From Bacteroidales bacterium (GTDB lineage: Bacteria > Bacteroidota > Bacteroidia > Bacteroidales > WCHB1-69), in contig JAGCXN010000036.1 of assembly GCA_017961265.1 (NCBI GenBank), positions 1 to 64,000 of the forward strand: DNA of 64,000 nucleotides, read 5' to 3'. The position numbers were made by a program, and so were the translations under genes. The notes under the pieces were generated by a model that searched no databases, was not told the origin of the DNA, and saw nothing but the letters and a program-made list of their open reading frames with translations. Of this stretch, positions 1-9,964 are shown one piece after another; the stretch's first letter is position 1; each line of letters opens with the position of its first letter.

Positions 1-687
1 CTCGCGGGTCTTGATGAAGTAGGCATTTTCGATGAAGCGGGCGCTGTCGACGTTGACGGGCACACCGTATTTGTGGCAGAGTTCGCAGGTCTCGCGGATG
101 TTCTGCATCGATACGGGCTGGCCGCCGACGGTATTGTTCGTGACGGTAAGGACCATGAACGGCACGTTGCCTTGGTTCTCTTTGAGCACCTTCTCAAGTT
201 TTTCGAGGCTGACATTGCCCTTGAAGGGGACTTCGAGCTGGGTGTCGTAGGCTTCGGGCACGGTGACGTCGATGGCAAAGGCCTTGCGGCTCTCGATGTG
301 ACCCTTGGTGGTGTCGAAGTGGGCGTTGCCGGGAACGATCATGCCGGGTTTCACGAGGTAGCTGAACAGCACGTTTTCGGCAGCACGGCCCTGGTGCGTC
401 GGGATAACGTACGGGAAGCCGGTGATTTCGGTGATGGTATCCTTCATGTGGTAGAAGGAACGGGCACCGCCGTAACTCTCATCGCCCATCATCATCGCGC
501 TCCACTGACGGTCGCTCATTGCGCCGGTACCAGAGTCGGTCAAAAGGTCGATGTAAACATAGTCGCTTTTCAGCATGAAGATGTTCGGGTGGGCTTCGTT
601 GAGCCACTTTTCACGCTCTTCGCGGGTGGATTTTTTAATCGGTTCCACCATTTTGATTTTCCAAGATTCTGCAAAAGGAATTTCCAT
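1..687 (-). CDS. tnaA: Tryptophanase, N-terminal part (cut by window edge)
   Basis: PLP-dependent beta-eliminating lyase that cleaves tryptophan to indole, pyruvate and ammonia; cytoplasmic. The visible 229 codons start at an ATG (687) and read through the window edge, so about half of the usual ~460 residues are present. The N-terminus MEIPFAESWKIKMVEP, the block IDLLTDSGTGAMSDRQW, the THQGRAAEN motif and GGQPVS are typical of the tryptophanase/tyrosine phenol-lyase family. The SGTGAMSD and FDTTKGH versions fit tryptophanase better than tyrosine phenol-lyase. The PLP lysine lies outside the window. No clear promoter box was seen upstream. Supports an amino-acid-fermenting lifestyle. Confidence 0.9.
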   Translation of the reverse strand, partial: MEIPFAESWKIKMVEPIKKSTREEREKWLNEAHPNIFMLKSDYVYIDLLTDSGTGAMSDRQWSAMMMGDESYGGARSFYHMKDTITEITGFPYVIPTHQGRAAENVLFSYLVKPGMIVPGNAHFDTTKGHIESRKAFAIDVTVPEAYDTQLEVPFKGNVSLEKLEKVLKENQGNVPFMVLTVTNNTVGGQPVSMQNIRETCELCHKYGVPVNVDSARFIENAYFIKTRE

Positions 688-723
688 AATACTTTAATAT
701 TTTAATTACTAAATTACTATCAA

Positions 724-765
724 ATTTTCAGTTTTCAGTTTTCAATTTTCAATTTTCAGTTTCCA
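724..765. repeat. Heptamer tandem array, about 6 units (RTTTTCA)
   Basis: Units of 7 nt (ATTTTCA or GTTTTCA, the last GTTTCCA) run head to tail from 724 to 765. The stop codon of the downstream-facing lipoprotein gene (749-751, minus strand) and its last residues lie inside the array. Confidence 0.85.
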
Positions 766-1318
766 TCTTCCCCATCAATCGCAGACATTTGGAGCAGCTG
801 CGGCACACGATGGTCGTATCATCGGCAACAATGGTTTGGGTCCGCACGCCACTCACGTCGAAGAACTCCCACTTACCTGTACAGATGCCATTGTCGTACT
901 GGCCGCTGTACATAAGGTTCCCATTTTCGTAATAGACTTTTTCGGCCCCCACCTGAACGCCCTCCTTATAGGTTTGTGTGGCTTGCAGGCGTCCGTTCTT
1001 GAAATAGGCGTTCCACACTCCATCGCGTTCGGAGTGCTTGATGTCGCCCTCTATGTAGATGTTCTTGTTGTCGTAGCAATGGACCTCCCGTACGAGTTCG
1101 TCGGTGCGATTGCCCTGTTCGTCCACACGATAGAAAAAGATATCGCGGGGCGTGCTGTCGGCATAGATGGCGCGAACCACACCGCCGGGCATTCCTGCAT
1201 AGTCATCGAGCGTGCGGACGACAACCGTCTCCTTCTTTCCGCGCTTCTTGTGCTTCTGACAAGAGACGGAACAGATTATGCTGAAAATAAGCAACAATGG
1301 AATAAGCAGACGTTTCAT
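749..1318 (-). CDS. Lipoprotein with YwqK/MORN-like repeats
   Basis: Predicted 189-residue lipoprotein: hydrophobic signal followed by a lipobox-like SVSC with the lipidated Cys near residue 20. The second half has repeated units of the form NGRL...G...YYENGNLMYSGQYDNG, matching the toxin-antitoxin YwqK / MORN-variant repeat family, which is a structural repeat with no fixed function. A CRSCSKC cluster lies near the C-terminus. The last residues (METEN) are encoded by the heptamer array, so the C-terminal tail is probably not conserved. It starts 3 nt after the stop of the OmpH-like gene upstream, so the two form an operon. Function unknown. Confidence 0.75.
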   Translation of the reverse strand: MKRLLIPLLLIFSIICSVSCQKHKKRGKKETVVVRTLDDYAGMPGGVVRAIYADSTPRDIFFYRVDEQGNRTDELVREVHCYDNKNIYIEGDIKHSERDGVWNAYFKNGRLQATQTYKEGVQVGAEKVYYENGNLMYSGQYDNGICTGKWEFFDVSGVRTQTIVADDTTIVCRSCSKCLRLMGKMETEN

Positions 1319-1321
1319 CGA

Positions 1322-2065
1322 TTACTCCTCTTTCTTTTGTGATTTGTTGAGCTCAAACAAAACCTCCTCGGTGATATCGCGAGTGGGGTCAGCATAGATA
1401 AGCAGCGGCATATCCTTCTGATAGGTCATCACGAAGGAAGCATTCTTCTTAGCCACGATGCGGGCAGAGACGGCCTGCACAGAATCCAACATCTCACGGT
1501 TCACAGCCACCTGTCTGTCGGTCAGTGCATTGACTACGGCATTATAGTCATCCTCCAACTTTTGGTATTCAGCCTGCAATTGTGCCTGCGCATTCTGTAT
1601 CTGCACATCGGTCAGGATACCGGCCTGATAATTTTTCTGGAACTGTTCGTAGCGTTTCTGGAAATTCGCCTGCTTCTGCTTGAAGATGGCGTCCTGTTTC
1701 TGCATTTCCTCATCAAACTCTTTTTGCTTCTCTTCAATGAAGAAATAGTTGGCGTTCACAGAATCAAGATTGATAAATAGGACGCTGCCATCGCCGGGCT
1801 CTGCGGTGACGGGCGTAGGTGTGAAGGTTTCAGCCTTGCCGCCACAGCAGAAGTGCAGGATATAAAGTACGATGACGGCGGCGAACAGCACAACAAAGGC
1901 AATGATGCTGCACCATTTGCAGTTGCACTTTTTCTTTTCACACTTTGCGGGTTCGGCTGTAGGCTCCTCCACGGGTGCGGAAGCCTCGCGGAATACGGGT
2001 TCTCTCTCTTGGGCGACGGCGGTTTCCGTCTGCTCAGGGGTCATCATTTCTTCGTTTTCGTTCAT
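1322..2065 (-). CDS. Membrane-anchored OmpH/Skp-like protein
   Basis: 247 residues. A charged, Glu/Pro-rich cytoplasmic N-terminus leads into one transmembrane helix (about residues 52-72, flanked by Cys and Lys). A periplasmic region with a long coiled coil rich in Gln, Lys and Glu follows (about 110-200), then an IYADPTRDIT-type tail. The tail and coiled coil match the OmpH/Skp family, which holds unfolded outer membrane proteins in the periplasm. Unlike the three Skp-like genes at 12.6-14.2 kb it has no cleavable signal and would stay tethered to the inner membrane. First gene of a two-gene operon, with a -7 box at 2154-2161. Chaperone role is inferred from the family. Confidence 0.7.
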   Translation of the reverse strand: MNENEEMMTPEQTETAVAQEREPVFREASAPVEEPTAEPAKCEKKKCNCKWCSIIAFVVLFAAVIVLYILHFCCGGKAETFTPTPVTAEPGDGSVLFINLDSVNANYFFIEEKQKEFDEEMQKQDAIFKQKQANFQKRYEQFQKNYQAGILTDVQIQNAQAQLQAEYQKLEDDYNAVVNALTDRQVAVNREMLDSVQAVSARIVAKKNASFVMTYQKDMPLLIYADPTRDITEEVLFELNKSQKKEE

Positions 2066-2153
2066 TTTTATTAAGTATTAAAGTTCAAACACAACAAAAC
2101 ACATACGCCAAATCGCTAATTTTGCGGAATTTGGCATAATCATTCAATCGCGG

Positions 2154-2161
2154 CAAAGGTA
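2154..2161 (-). promoter_or_regulatory. -7 promoter box TACCTTTG
   Basis: Matches the Bacteroidota -7 consensus TAnnTTTG, about 90 nt upstream of the OmpH-like/YwqK lipoprotein operon. Confidence 0.6.
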
Positions 2162-2200
2162 CACAATATTTTTGAATCAGGCAATCTGTTTTTTCAGTAT

Positions 2201-2233
2201 AAAAAAGGGAGCAGGATTTTCCCCTGCTCCCTT
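2201..2233 (-). terminator. Rho-independent terminator of the Omp28-like gene
   Basis: An 11-bp stem (2205-2215 with 2223-2233) is followed on the minus strand by a run of U. It lies about 20 nt after the stop of the gene at 2255. Confidence 0.9.
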
Positions 2234-2254
2234 GACAAACCAGTATATAGGAAA

Positions 2255-3946
2255 TTATTTCTTAATGATTTTGTGAGTGGAGGTTCCGTTGTCGGTGATG
2301 ACTTTTACGAAATACAATCCCTCAGTGAGATTCGAAATAGAGATACTTTCGACGTTGCCATCAGAAGCCTTCACAAGCTGTCCCTGAGCGTTATAGATTT
2401 CCACTTGTTGGATCGAGTTCTCGGAAAGGACATTCAACACGTCGGTAGCGGGATTCGGATAAACCGTGGTACGGCTCTCGTTGTTGTCGCTAACGCCCAC
2501 GCTCAAGTCATTTATTTTCTTGGCATTGGCGTTCATGATTGCACGATTATTGACATTGCTGGCATCATGATTGTTGACGAAAGCTATCACGGTCAGATTA
2601 TCCACATTCCAATTGGAATTTACTGTATAGCTGTAGGTCTTCGAATAGGTGGAACCTACCGTGGCACTCACCACATTTTGTTCGCCCCAAACGCCGCCGT
2701 TGTTGATAACATCACGCATCACACAATCATGAGTGTAATTGCCAGAAGCACCAGATTGGCTGCCGATGAGTCCGTCCTCCATAATGTAAACCGAAAGTCT
2801 GAGGTTCTGTTCCACCATTTCACCAACCGTCTCACCGGAAACAGTGAGAGAGAGATTACGTGTAGTGGGGTCATATGAACCACTTATATGTACAGACACA
2901 AATGCGGGAGCGTTGATGCGCTGAGTGAGAAGGCCGGGGGTAATGCTTGCAGAGGGGAAGAAGACAGGACCGGGATCCTCGTCGCCCGTAAGATGCATAC
3001 GGTCAATCATGACAGCAGGAGCATAGGTGGATCCGCCAGCATTGTAGAATGTCATCAGGCTCTGACTTGCAGAAACCGTGTAGTCATCGGTATAATAGCC
3101 ACAATGGTGAATCAAGTGAATCACTTCCGGACGGGTGCTGAGCCAGTTCTCAATGTTCGTGTGCGCGGGAGGACAGTTGGGGCACTGTGCCGTAGAGAAG
3201 TGCTCCAGCAAAGGTCTTCTGGAAACTGAATTCTCATTCACAATCATTTCCATAGAAAGAGTGTTGTCTGCTACCTCATCAGTGGCACCATTGGGTTCGC
3301 GAACTTCCACTTCAATGGTATGATGTCCTGTGGTCGTAAAAGTAGCAGGAACATTATGGGTGAAGCTACCCGTAGCATAAGCAGCGATATTGCAGGTGAC
3401 ATTATAGTCAGCAGACCATTCACCACCATCCAGTTTGTAACGCACTTTATAGGAAGTAATAGCATTGAGGGCACTATTGACCACCTTTCCTTTCACTTGG
3501 AAGCTAGTATTCATCAGCGGATAAGTACTCATATCCAAAGATGCCAAGGTAATCTCATCGGCAGGACATGCTGAGGAAGAAGGATTCAGTGCATGAATGT
3601 TCTGCGAAAAGCTAGAACCACCACTACCCATCACTGTACCATCATAAGACACTGAATAGGAACCATTTCCGTAACTGCAGCAGATACCGTCACCGTAAGA
3701 GTCATTGATAATAAACAGATAGCAGCCGTTGCCATCCACATCAATATCCGGGATATTAATTGTGGTTACTGCACCATCCGTGTAGGGGCCGCCATTGGCA
3801 ATCACCGAATTGGTGGACTGGTCCTGCACCTCCCAAGTGGTTTCACTACCATACCTGTCGGTAGTTAAAGCAATAGAGATGGTATGCTGGGCGAAAAGGC
3901 CGATGCAAGCTACCATCAGCATGATAAAAAGTAATGATTTTTTCAT
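2255..3946 (-). CDS. Omp28-like secreted protein with T9SS type A sorting domain
   Basis: 563 residues with a signal peptide ending around FAQ (residue 20). An N-terminal beta domain carries NDSYGDGICCSYGNG (about 81-95), a motif common in T9SS-exported proteins. The middle contains a thioredoxin-like Omp28 segment with CPNC (255-258). The C-terminal 75 residues are a Por secretion-system sorting domain (VYPNPATD, GLYFVKV, ending KIIKK), which directs export across the outer membrane and surface anchoring. It has its own promoter box (3995-4002) and terminator (2201-2233), so it is monocistronic. Function beyond surface localisation is unknown. Confidence 0.85.
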   Translation of the reverse strand: MKKSLLFIMLMVACIGLFAQHTISIALTTDRYGSETTWEVQDQSTNSVIANGGPYTDGAVTTINIPDIDVDGNGCYLFIINDSYGDGICCSYGNGSYSVSYDGTVMGSGGSSFSQNIHALNPSSSACPADEITLASLDMSTYPLMNTSFQVKGKVVNSALNAITSYKVRYKLDGGEWSADYNVTCNIAAYATGSFTHNVPATFTTTGHHTIEVEVREPNGATDEVADNTLSMEMIVNENSVSRRPLLEHFSTAQCPNCPPAHTNIENWLSTRPEVIHLIHHCGYYTDDYTVSASQSLMTFYNAGGSTYAPAVMIDRMHLTGDEDPGPVFFPSASITPGLLTQRINAPAFVSVHISGSYDPTTRNLSLTVSGETVGEMVEQNLRLSVYIMEDGLIGSQSGASGNYTHDCVMRDVINNGGVWGEQNVVSATVGSTYSKTYSYTVNSNWNVDNLTVIAFVNNHDASNVNNRAIMNANAKKINDLSVGVSDNNESRTTVYPNPATDVLNVLSENSIQQVEIYNAQGQLVKASDGNVESISISNLTEGLYFVKVITDNGTSTHKIIKK

Positions 3947-3994
3947 AAAAATAAAGTTTTAGGTTAATTGATAATTGTTTTCCAAAAAAGCGTG

Positions 3995-4002
3995 CAAAAA
4001 TA
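3995..4002 (-). promoter_or_regulatory. -7 promoter box TATTTTTG
   Basis: TAnnTTTG box about 50 nt upstream of the Omp28-like gene, divergent from the gmhB promoter. Confidence 0.6.
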
Positions 4003-4059
4003 GAAAAAATTTCGACAACGCAGACATTCGCCAAGAAAAAAAGATTGCAAAAAATGTAG

Positions 4060-4067
4060 TACTTTTG
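4060..4067 (+). promoter_or_regulatory. -7 promoter box TACTTTTG
   Basis: TAnnTTTG box 25 nt upstream of the gmhB ATG at 4092. It also rules out an upstream start for that frame at 3975. Confidence 0.7.
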
Positions 4068-4091
4068 CACCCTCAAATCCACGATATAAAA

Positions 4092-4631
4092 ATGCTGACA
4101 GATAGAACCTTATTTTTGGACCGGGACGGCGTCATCAATGTCCAGCTGGTCGGCGATTACGTGAAAACCGTCGCTGAGCTGGAAATCCGTGACGACTTCC
4201 TGAAGGCCATTCCTATCATTGTCAAAAATTTCGGAAAGGTATTTATCGTCACAAACCAGCAGTGCATCGCCAAAGGGCTGTGCACGCAAGCGGATGTGGA
4301 CGAGGTGCACCGTCATCTGTTGCAGATTCTGGAAAATCACGGGATACACATTACTAACATTTATGTATGTCCCCACCTCGCCGGAAGTGGCTGCACTTGC
4401 CGCAAGCCCGAGACGGGACTGGCGATGCAGGCCAAGGCCGACTATCCCGACATCGACTTCGCCCGCTCGGTGATGGTCGGCGACAGCGCCAGCGACATGC
4501 GTTTCGGACGCCGCTGCGGGATGGAGACCGTATTCATCGGCAAAATCACGGATGAGAACCGCACTGACATCCTCGCAGACTCCGACCACATTGTCGATTC
4601 CATCTATCAATATATGAGCCAAATCCCATAA
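4092..4631 (+). CDS. gmhB: D-glycero-D-manno-heptose-1,7-bisphosphate 7-phosphatase (HAD family)
   Basis: 179 residues. Removes the 7-phosphate from heptose bisphosphate in the ADP-heptose pathway for LPS core. HAD motifs: FLDRDG with D10 and D12, VTNQQ (motif II, about 53-57), RKPETG with the Lys, and GDSASD (130-135). The zinc loop typical of GmhB is present as C93, H95, C101 and C103. The frame is open upstream to 3975, but the promoter box at 4060-4067 makes ATG 4092 the start. The next gene begins 1 nt after the stop, giving an operon with the lipid A acyltransferase. A histidinol-phosphatase role (same HAD subfamily) is less likely in this context. Confidence 0.85.
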   Translation: MLTDRTLFLDRDGVINVQLVGDYVKTVAELEIRDDFLKAIPIIVKNFGKVFIVTNQQCIAKGLCTQADVDEVHRHLLQILENHGIHITNIYVCPHLAGSGCTCRKPETGLAMQAKADYPDIDFARSVMVGDSASDMRFGRRCGMETVFIGKITDENRTDILADSDHIVDSIYQYMSQIP

Positions 4632-4632
4632 C

Positions 4633-5496
4633 ATGCACTTCCTGTTTTACTTCATCCTCTATCCCCTATCGCTCCTTCCGATGCCGCTGCTGTACGGAAT
4701 CGCCTTCCTGTTCTATCTTGTCGTCCGATATGTGATTGGCTATCGTAAAAAAATCATCACCAACAACTTACAAAAATCTTTTCCGGAAAAGAGTGACAAA
4801 GAGATCCGGCAGTTGCGCAACGCCTACTACCGCCACCTCGCCCGCATCGCGGCGGAAATGCTGAAAATGCTGACAATGTCGCGCCACAACGTGATGCGAC
4901 GCTACCGCTGTGAGAATCCGGAACTGGTCAACCGGTTCTACGAAGAGGGCAGAAGTGTCATCCTGATGTCGGCGCACTACAACAACTGGGAATGGATGAT
5001 TCTGAGCTTGCCGATGCAGTACCGTCACCACGGCGTGGGGGTCGGGAAAGCTAACAGCAACAAGGCTTTCGAGAAGCTCATTAACCGTGCCCGCACCCGC
5101 AACGGCACCGAGGTGGTGTTCGCCGACCACGTACGAGAAGTTTTCGAGCGCTGCGAACTCGGCCATACGCCCGCCGCCTATATGATGCTGTCGGACCAGT
5201 CGCCCAACAACGTTCACAAGAGCTACCGTACCACCTTCCTCAACCAACCGTCGGCGATGATCTACGGAGCCGAACATTTCGCAAAAAAATACGACATCCC
5301 TGTCCTCTATTACGAAGTCATCCGCGAAAAAATCGGCCATTATAAAATTGTAAACCACCTCATTACTGAACATCCGACGGAAACGGAATATGGTGAAATC
5401 ACGGAAGCCTACGTGCGCCACTTGGAGGCCACTATCCGCAACAATCCCCCATACTGGCTCTGGAGCCACCGCCGTTGGAAACTGAAACTTGATTAA
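4633..5496 (+). CDS. LpxL/HtrB-type lipid A acyltransferase
   Basis: 287 residues. Inner-membrane acyltransferase that adds a secondary acyl chain to lipid A. An N-terminal hydrophobic anchor (about residues 3-36) is followed by the lysophospholipid acyltransferase domain with the catalytic H-x4-E motif at H115...E120 (SAHYNNWEW). Further family blocks are DQSPNN and the C-terminal YWLWSHRRWK. Length is normal for the family. Its place after gmhB puts two LPS steps in one operon. Which acyl chain it transfers cannot be told from sequence. Confidence 0.85.
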   Translation: MHFLFYFILYPLSLLPMPLLYGIAFLFYLVVRYVIGYRKKIITNNLQKSFPEKSDKEIRQLRNAYYRHLARIAAEMLKMLTMSRHNVMRRYRCENPELVNRFYEEGRSVILMSAHYNNWEWMILSLPMQYRHHGVGVGKANSNKAFEKLINRARTRNGTEVVFADHVREVFERCELGHTPAAYMMLSDQSPNNVHKSYRTTFLNQPSAMIYGAEHFAKKYDIPVLYYEVIREKIGHYKIVNHLITEHPTETEYGEITEAYVRHLEATIRNNPPYWLWSHRRWKLKLD

Positions 5497-5506
5497 TACG
5501 CTCATT

Positions 5507-6589
5507 ATGAAAAAAATACTGATCTTCATTTTCGTCCTCTGCCTAGCCACCGTACCCGCCTCGGCCCAGAAGAGCATCCTGTTCCTTCTGCCACTGGATG
5601 CGGACAGAGCTGCACAAACCGACATTGAAAACATTAATTCACAGCAGGATATAGACAATATTTTCGGAAAAACACTCATCCACTTTTGGGAAGGGGCACA
5701 AATCGCGATCTCCGAACTTGGCGATGAAGGCAATGATTTTCATGTCATCGTGCGGGATGTGACCGATGCTATCAAATTGGAACAGGTGCTCGCAGATATG
5801 CAAAAAGTTGACCTTATCATCGCCCCCCTATACGGCAAATTGTTCCCTATAGTGGCGGAATTCGGGCACAAGCATAAAATACCCGTCGTCAACCCTTTCA
5901 GTTCCCGTCACGACATTATTGAGAAAAATCCTTACGTGTATAAGGCTAATCCGTCGTTTGAGGCGAGGGCGGCCTACCTCTGCAACCACCATCCCGATGC
6001 CAACTTCATCCTCTGGACAAGCGATACCCATGCCACCCACGATGCCGAAGCCTATCAGACTTATTTTCACGAACACAATATTACCTATCAGAGTGTACCC
6101 GACAGTACTTTTTTCGGCGACCATCTTTCCCGGACCAAAGACAATGTGGTCATTGCATGCTTTAACAATGCCCAGCTTTTCAGCAAAGGAATCAGCAAAA
6201 CACTACAGACCAATAAATTGCCTCATTTTACATGGATTATTCCAGAAGAATGGCTGCTGATGGACGAGTTCAATATTGACAATATGAACGGGATGGACGT
6301 CAACTATTTCGCAAGCTATTTTGCCGACGATGCCGAAGAACGGACACAGGTTTTTAATTACAAATATGGAGAACGGTTCCAATGCCTTCCCTCCGTTCGC
6401 AACTACGCCTATCAAGGGTACGACATCGCAAAGTTTTTTATCTCCATGATTCTCCAAGATTATCATACACCTGATTTTGATCCCATAGCCTACAAATTCC
6501 AGTTCAAGAGAGTTGATAAAGGTGGTTTTGAAAACATCAAAGTCCGATTCATCCATCTTCAAGATTATGAATTCAAAGAGGTGAAGTAA
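5507..6589 (+). CDS. Exported protein with periplasmic-binding-protein type I fold
   Basis: 360 residues from ATG 5507; an in-frame TTG at 5489 lies inside the previous gene and is unlikely to be used. Signal peptide of about 20 residues (ending ASAQ). The rest reads like a type I periplasmic binding domain: FLLPLD, an early helix FWEGAQIAISEL, DLIIAPLYG, IPVVNPFSSR, and a C-terminal YAYQGYDIAKFF block. Relatives in Bacteroidota often carry LysM domains; none is seen here. Starts 10 nt after the acyltransferase, so probably in the gmhB operon. Ligand unknown; it may be a cell-wall-associated sensor rather than a transporter subunit, since no permease is nearby. Confidence 0.6.
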   Translation: MKKILIFIFVLCLATVPASAQKSILFLLPLDADRAAQTDIENINSQQDIDNIFGKTLIHFWEGAQIAISELGDEGNDFHVIVRDVTDAIKLEQVLADMQKVDLIIAPLYGKLFPIVAEFGHKHKIPVVNPFSSRHDIIEKNPYVYKANPSFEARAAYLCNHHPDANFILWTSDTHATHDAEAYQTYFHEHNITYQSVPDSTFFGDHLSRTKDNVVIACFNNAQLFSKGISKTLQTNKLPHFTWIIPEEWLLMDEFNIDNMNGMDVNYFASYFADDAEERTQVFNYKYGERFQCLPSVRNYAYQGYDIAKFFISMILQDYHTPDFDPIAYKFQFKRVDKGGFENIKVRFIHLQDYEFKEVK

Positions 6590-6618
6590 TTCATTTCAAC
6601 AACAATAAATCAAATTAA

Positions 6619-7647
<1,029 letters not shown>

Positions 7648-7656
7648 CCTTCCTAC

Positions 7657-7690
7657 GATTGAGCCGCAAAAATATGCGGCTCAATCTTTT
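7657..7690 (+). terminator. Rho-independent terminator of gapA
   Basis: A perfect 12-bp stem (7657-7668 with 7675-7686) around a 6-nt loop, followed by TTTT, 9 nt after the gapA stop. Confidence 0.93.
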
Positions 7691-7701
7691 AAAAGAAACC
7701 A

Positions 7702-8292
7702 ATGAGCACAATTCCGCTGGACTATTTTCTGAACGATGACGTCGTTTTCTTGGCAAAGGACCTGCTGGGGAAGTACGTTTTCACCCAGATTGGAGGGCAG
7801 ATTGCAGGCGGCATCATCACGGAGACGGAGGCGTACAAGGCCCTGATTGACCGAGCCTCGCATGCATTTGGCGGACGACGAACCAAACGCAACGAAATGA
7901 TGTACGCCCGCGGCGGTGTCGCCTACGTCTATCTCTGCTACGGGATGCACCGGATGCTCAACTTCGTCACCAACGAGCAGGACATCGCCGATGCGGTGCT
8001 GATCCGCTCCATCCTGCCGACGCACGGCGAGGAGCTGATGCTACAGCGAACAGGGAAGCCGCGTTGCGTGCCGGAAATTACCTGCGGTCCTGGAAAAGTG
8101 TGCAAGGCATTGGGAATTACGATGGAACAGAACGGGACACCGCTCAATTCCGACACTTTATGGGTGGAAGACCGCGGCGTCATTGTACCTGAGGAGCAGA
8201 TTATCTGCAGTCCGCGGGTCGGTGTAGATTATGCGGGTGAAGACGCACTGCTGCCATGGCGGTTCCGGATTTTTTCCCCTTTTCTACAATAA
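7702..8292 (+). CDS. 3-methyladenine DNA glycosylase (AAG/MPG family)
   Basis: 196 residues. Base-excision repair enzyme that removes alkylated purines. Family blocks seen: LAKDLLGK, ITETEAY (with the catalytic Glu), DRASHAFGGRRTKRNEMMY, GVAYVYLCYGMHRMLNFV and CGPGKVCKALGI. Length is normal for the bacterial AAG family. Stands alone between the gapA terminator and the DUF6089 gene. Confidence 0.93.
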   Translation: MSTIPLDYFLNDDVVFLAKDLLGKYVFTQIGGQIAGGIITETEAYKALIDRASHAFGGRRTKRNEMMYARGGVAYVYLCYGMHRMLNFVTNEQDIADAVLIRSILPTHGEELMLQRTGKPRCVPEITCGPGKVCKALGITMEQNGTPLNSDTLWVEDRGVIVPEEQIICSPRVGVDYAGEDALLPWRFRIFSPFLQ

Positions 8293-8336
8293 ATCACCAA
8301 ACCTTTCGTTAAAACAAGTTGCGAAAAATAGTACCT

Positions 8337-9176
8337 ATGAAAAAGTTATCTTTGATTCTGCTGGCAATGCTCCTCTCATTTTCCGGATTTGCACAGAATT
8401 CTGAACTCGGCGCGATGGTCGGGACCTCTTTCTATCTCGGCGACCTCAATCCACGTGGCGTTTTCAAAATGCCGAGATTGGCGGGCGGCATCATCTACCG
8501 CTACAACTTTACGCCACGATGGGCATTGAAAGCCGACATCCTATTCTGCGAAGTGGCCGCCAGCGATGCCGTCACCAACAAGAAATATGAGCGAAACCTC
8601 AGTTTCAAGTCGCCCATCACCGAAATTTCAGTACAGGCAGAACTCAACTTTTTCAAGCTGTACAATGAGCGGGGCAAAAACTTCTTCTCCCCATACATTT
8701 TCGCAGGTATCGCTTTCTTTTCATTCAACCCACAAGCCGAACTGAACGGCACCTACTACGCCCTTCAGCACCTCGGCACAGAAGGACAGGGCTTCGAGGG
8801 CGAACGAAAATACTATTCGCTTTGCAATTTCGCCATCCCTTTCGGCATCGGTATCCGCTTCAACGTAGCCAGATACCTCAGTATTGGAGCTGAATGGGGT
8901 ATGCGCTATACTTTCACCGACTACTTGGACGATGTGAGCGGCAACTATTACGACAACAAGACGTTGCGTGACATGCGGGGCGACATCGTGGCCGACCTGG
9001 CTGACCGTTCGGAAGTGCTGCACCAAGGCGGCACGCAACGCGGCAACAGCACCACCAAGGACCTCTACTCTTTTGCCGGTGTAACCCTTACATTCAAATT
9101 CGGTGACATGGACCGCTCGTGCGACATCCGCACCAATGTGAAGCGCAAACCCGTAAGCGGCAATAGCCGTCTGTAA
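8337..9176 (+). CDS. DUF6089-like outer membrane beta-barrel protein
   Basis: 279 residues from ATG 8337 (an in-frame TTG at 8319 gives a poorer signal peptide). Signal peptide ends FAQ. The mature part has alternating beta strands, GTSFYLGDLNP near the start, and repeated strand-turn units typical of an 8-stranded barrel of the DUF6089 type. It lies 19 nt upstream of uppS, an arrangement that recurs in Bacteroidales next to bamA. Function unknown; location in the outer membrane is inferred. Confidence 0.75.
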   Translation: MKKLSLILLAMLLSFSGFAQNSELGAMVGTSFYLGDLNPRGVFKMPRLAGGIIYRYNFTPRWALKADILFCEVAASDAVTNKKYERNLSFKSPITEISVQAELNFFKLYNERGKNFFSPYIFAGIAFFSFNPQAELNGTYYALQHLGTEGQGFEGERKYYSLCNFAIPFGIGIRFNVARYLSIGAEWGMRYTFTDYLDDVSGNYYDNKTLRDMRGDIVADLADRSEVLHQGGTQRGNSTTKDLYSFAGVTLTFKFGDMDRSCDIRTNVKRKPVSGNSRL

Positions 9177-9195
9177 TCTTTTCAATATCAGAATT

Positions 9196-9918
9196 ATGCA
9201 AGAAAACAAAATCCAACACATTGCCATCATTATGGATGGTAATGGGCGTTGGGCGAAACAGCGCGGCTTAGAACGCGTCTATGGGCACAAGGAAGGAGCC
9301 AACGCTGTCCGCCGCGTGGTGGAAGAAGCAGGCAGACTGCAAATCCCCTACCTCACCCTCTATACTTTCTCCACCGAAAACTGGAACCGTCCGGAAGCGG
9401 AAGTCACTGCTCTGATGTCACTGTTGGTCAGTGCTATACGCAATGAGACGGCGAACCTCATCCAAAATAACGTACGACTCAACGCCATCGGCAATTTAGA
9501 CGACCTTCCGGAATCGTGCCGCAAGGAACTGATGGACGCCATCGGGCAGACGGTACATTGCACAGGGCTCACCCTTACCCTCGCCCTCAGTTACAGCGGA
9601 CGTTCGGAATTGACCCGCGCCGTCCGCCATATCGCACAGCAGGTAGCTGACAGATGCCTCACGCCCGACACCGTCACCGATAAAATCATCAGCAACAATC
9701 TCTACACCAACAATATTCCCGACCCCGACATCCTTATCCGCACCGGCGGTGAACAGCGCATCAGCAACTTCCTGCTATGGCAGCTGGCCTACACGGAGCT
9801 CTTCTTCCTACCCGTCATGTGGCCCGACTTCACTGGCGAGCACCTCCGCGAGGTCATCGACTGCTTTCTCTCCCGTGAACGCCGCTTCGGCAAAACCAGT
9901 GAACAAGTGCAAAAGTAA
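9196..9918 (+). CDS. uppS: Isoprenyl transferase (undecaprenyl diphosphate synthase)
   Basis: 240 residues, cytoplasmic face of the membrane. Condenses isopentenyl diphosphate onto farnesyl diphosphate to make the C55 carrier lipid for peptidoglycan and O-antigen. The catalytic MDGNGRWA has Asp at about residue 14; YTFSTENWNRP and the C-terminal RTGGEQRISNFLLWQLAYTE block are intact. Length normal. Follows DUF6089 and precedes bamA, which has its own promoter box. Confidence 0.97.
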   Translation: MQENKIQHIAIIMDGNGRWAKQRGLERVYGHKEGANAVRRVVEEAGRLQIPYLTLYTFSTENWNRPEAEVTALMSLLVSAIRNETANLIQNNVRLNAIGNLDDLPESCRKELMDAIGQTVHCTGLTLTLALSYSGRSELTRAVRHIAQQVADRCLTPDTVTDKIISNNLYTNNIPDPDILIRTGGEQRISNFLLWQLAYTELFFLPVMWPDFTGEHLREVIDCFLSRERRFGKTSEQVQK

Positions 9919-9931
9919 TCGGTTTTTTTCC

Positions 9932-9939
9932 TAAATTTG
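9932..9939 (+). promoter_or_regulatory. -7 promoter box TAAATTTG
   Basis: TAnnTTTG box between uppS and bamA. With a start of transcription near 9946 the bamA leader would be only about 20 nt, consistent with TTG 9965 as the start. Confidence 0.65.
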
Positions 9940-9964
9940 CACCCCAATTTATAAATAGAAGAAA

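Noticed and set aside
3975-4091. N-terminal extension of the gmhB frame
   Set aside because: The promoter box at 4060-4067 lies inside it, and the family domain starts right at the ATG at 4092.
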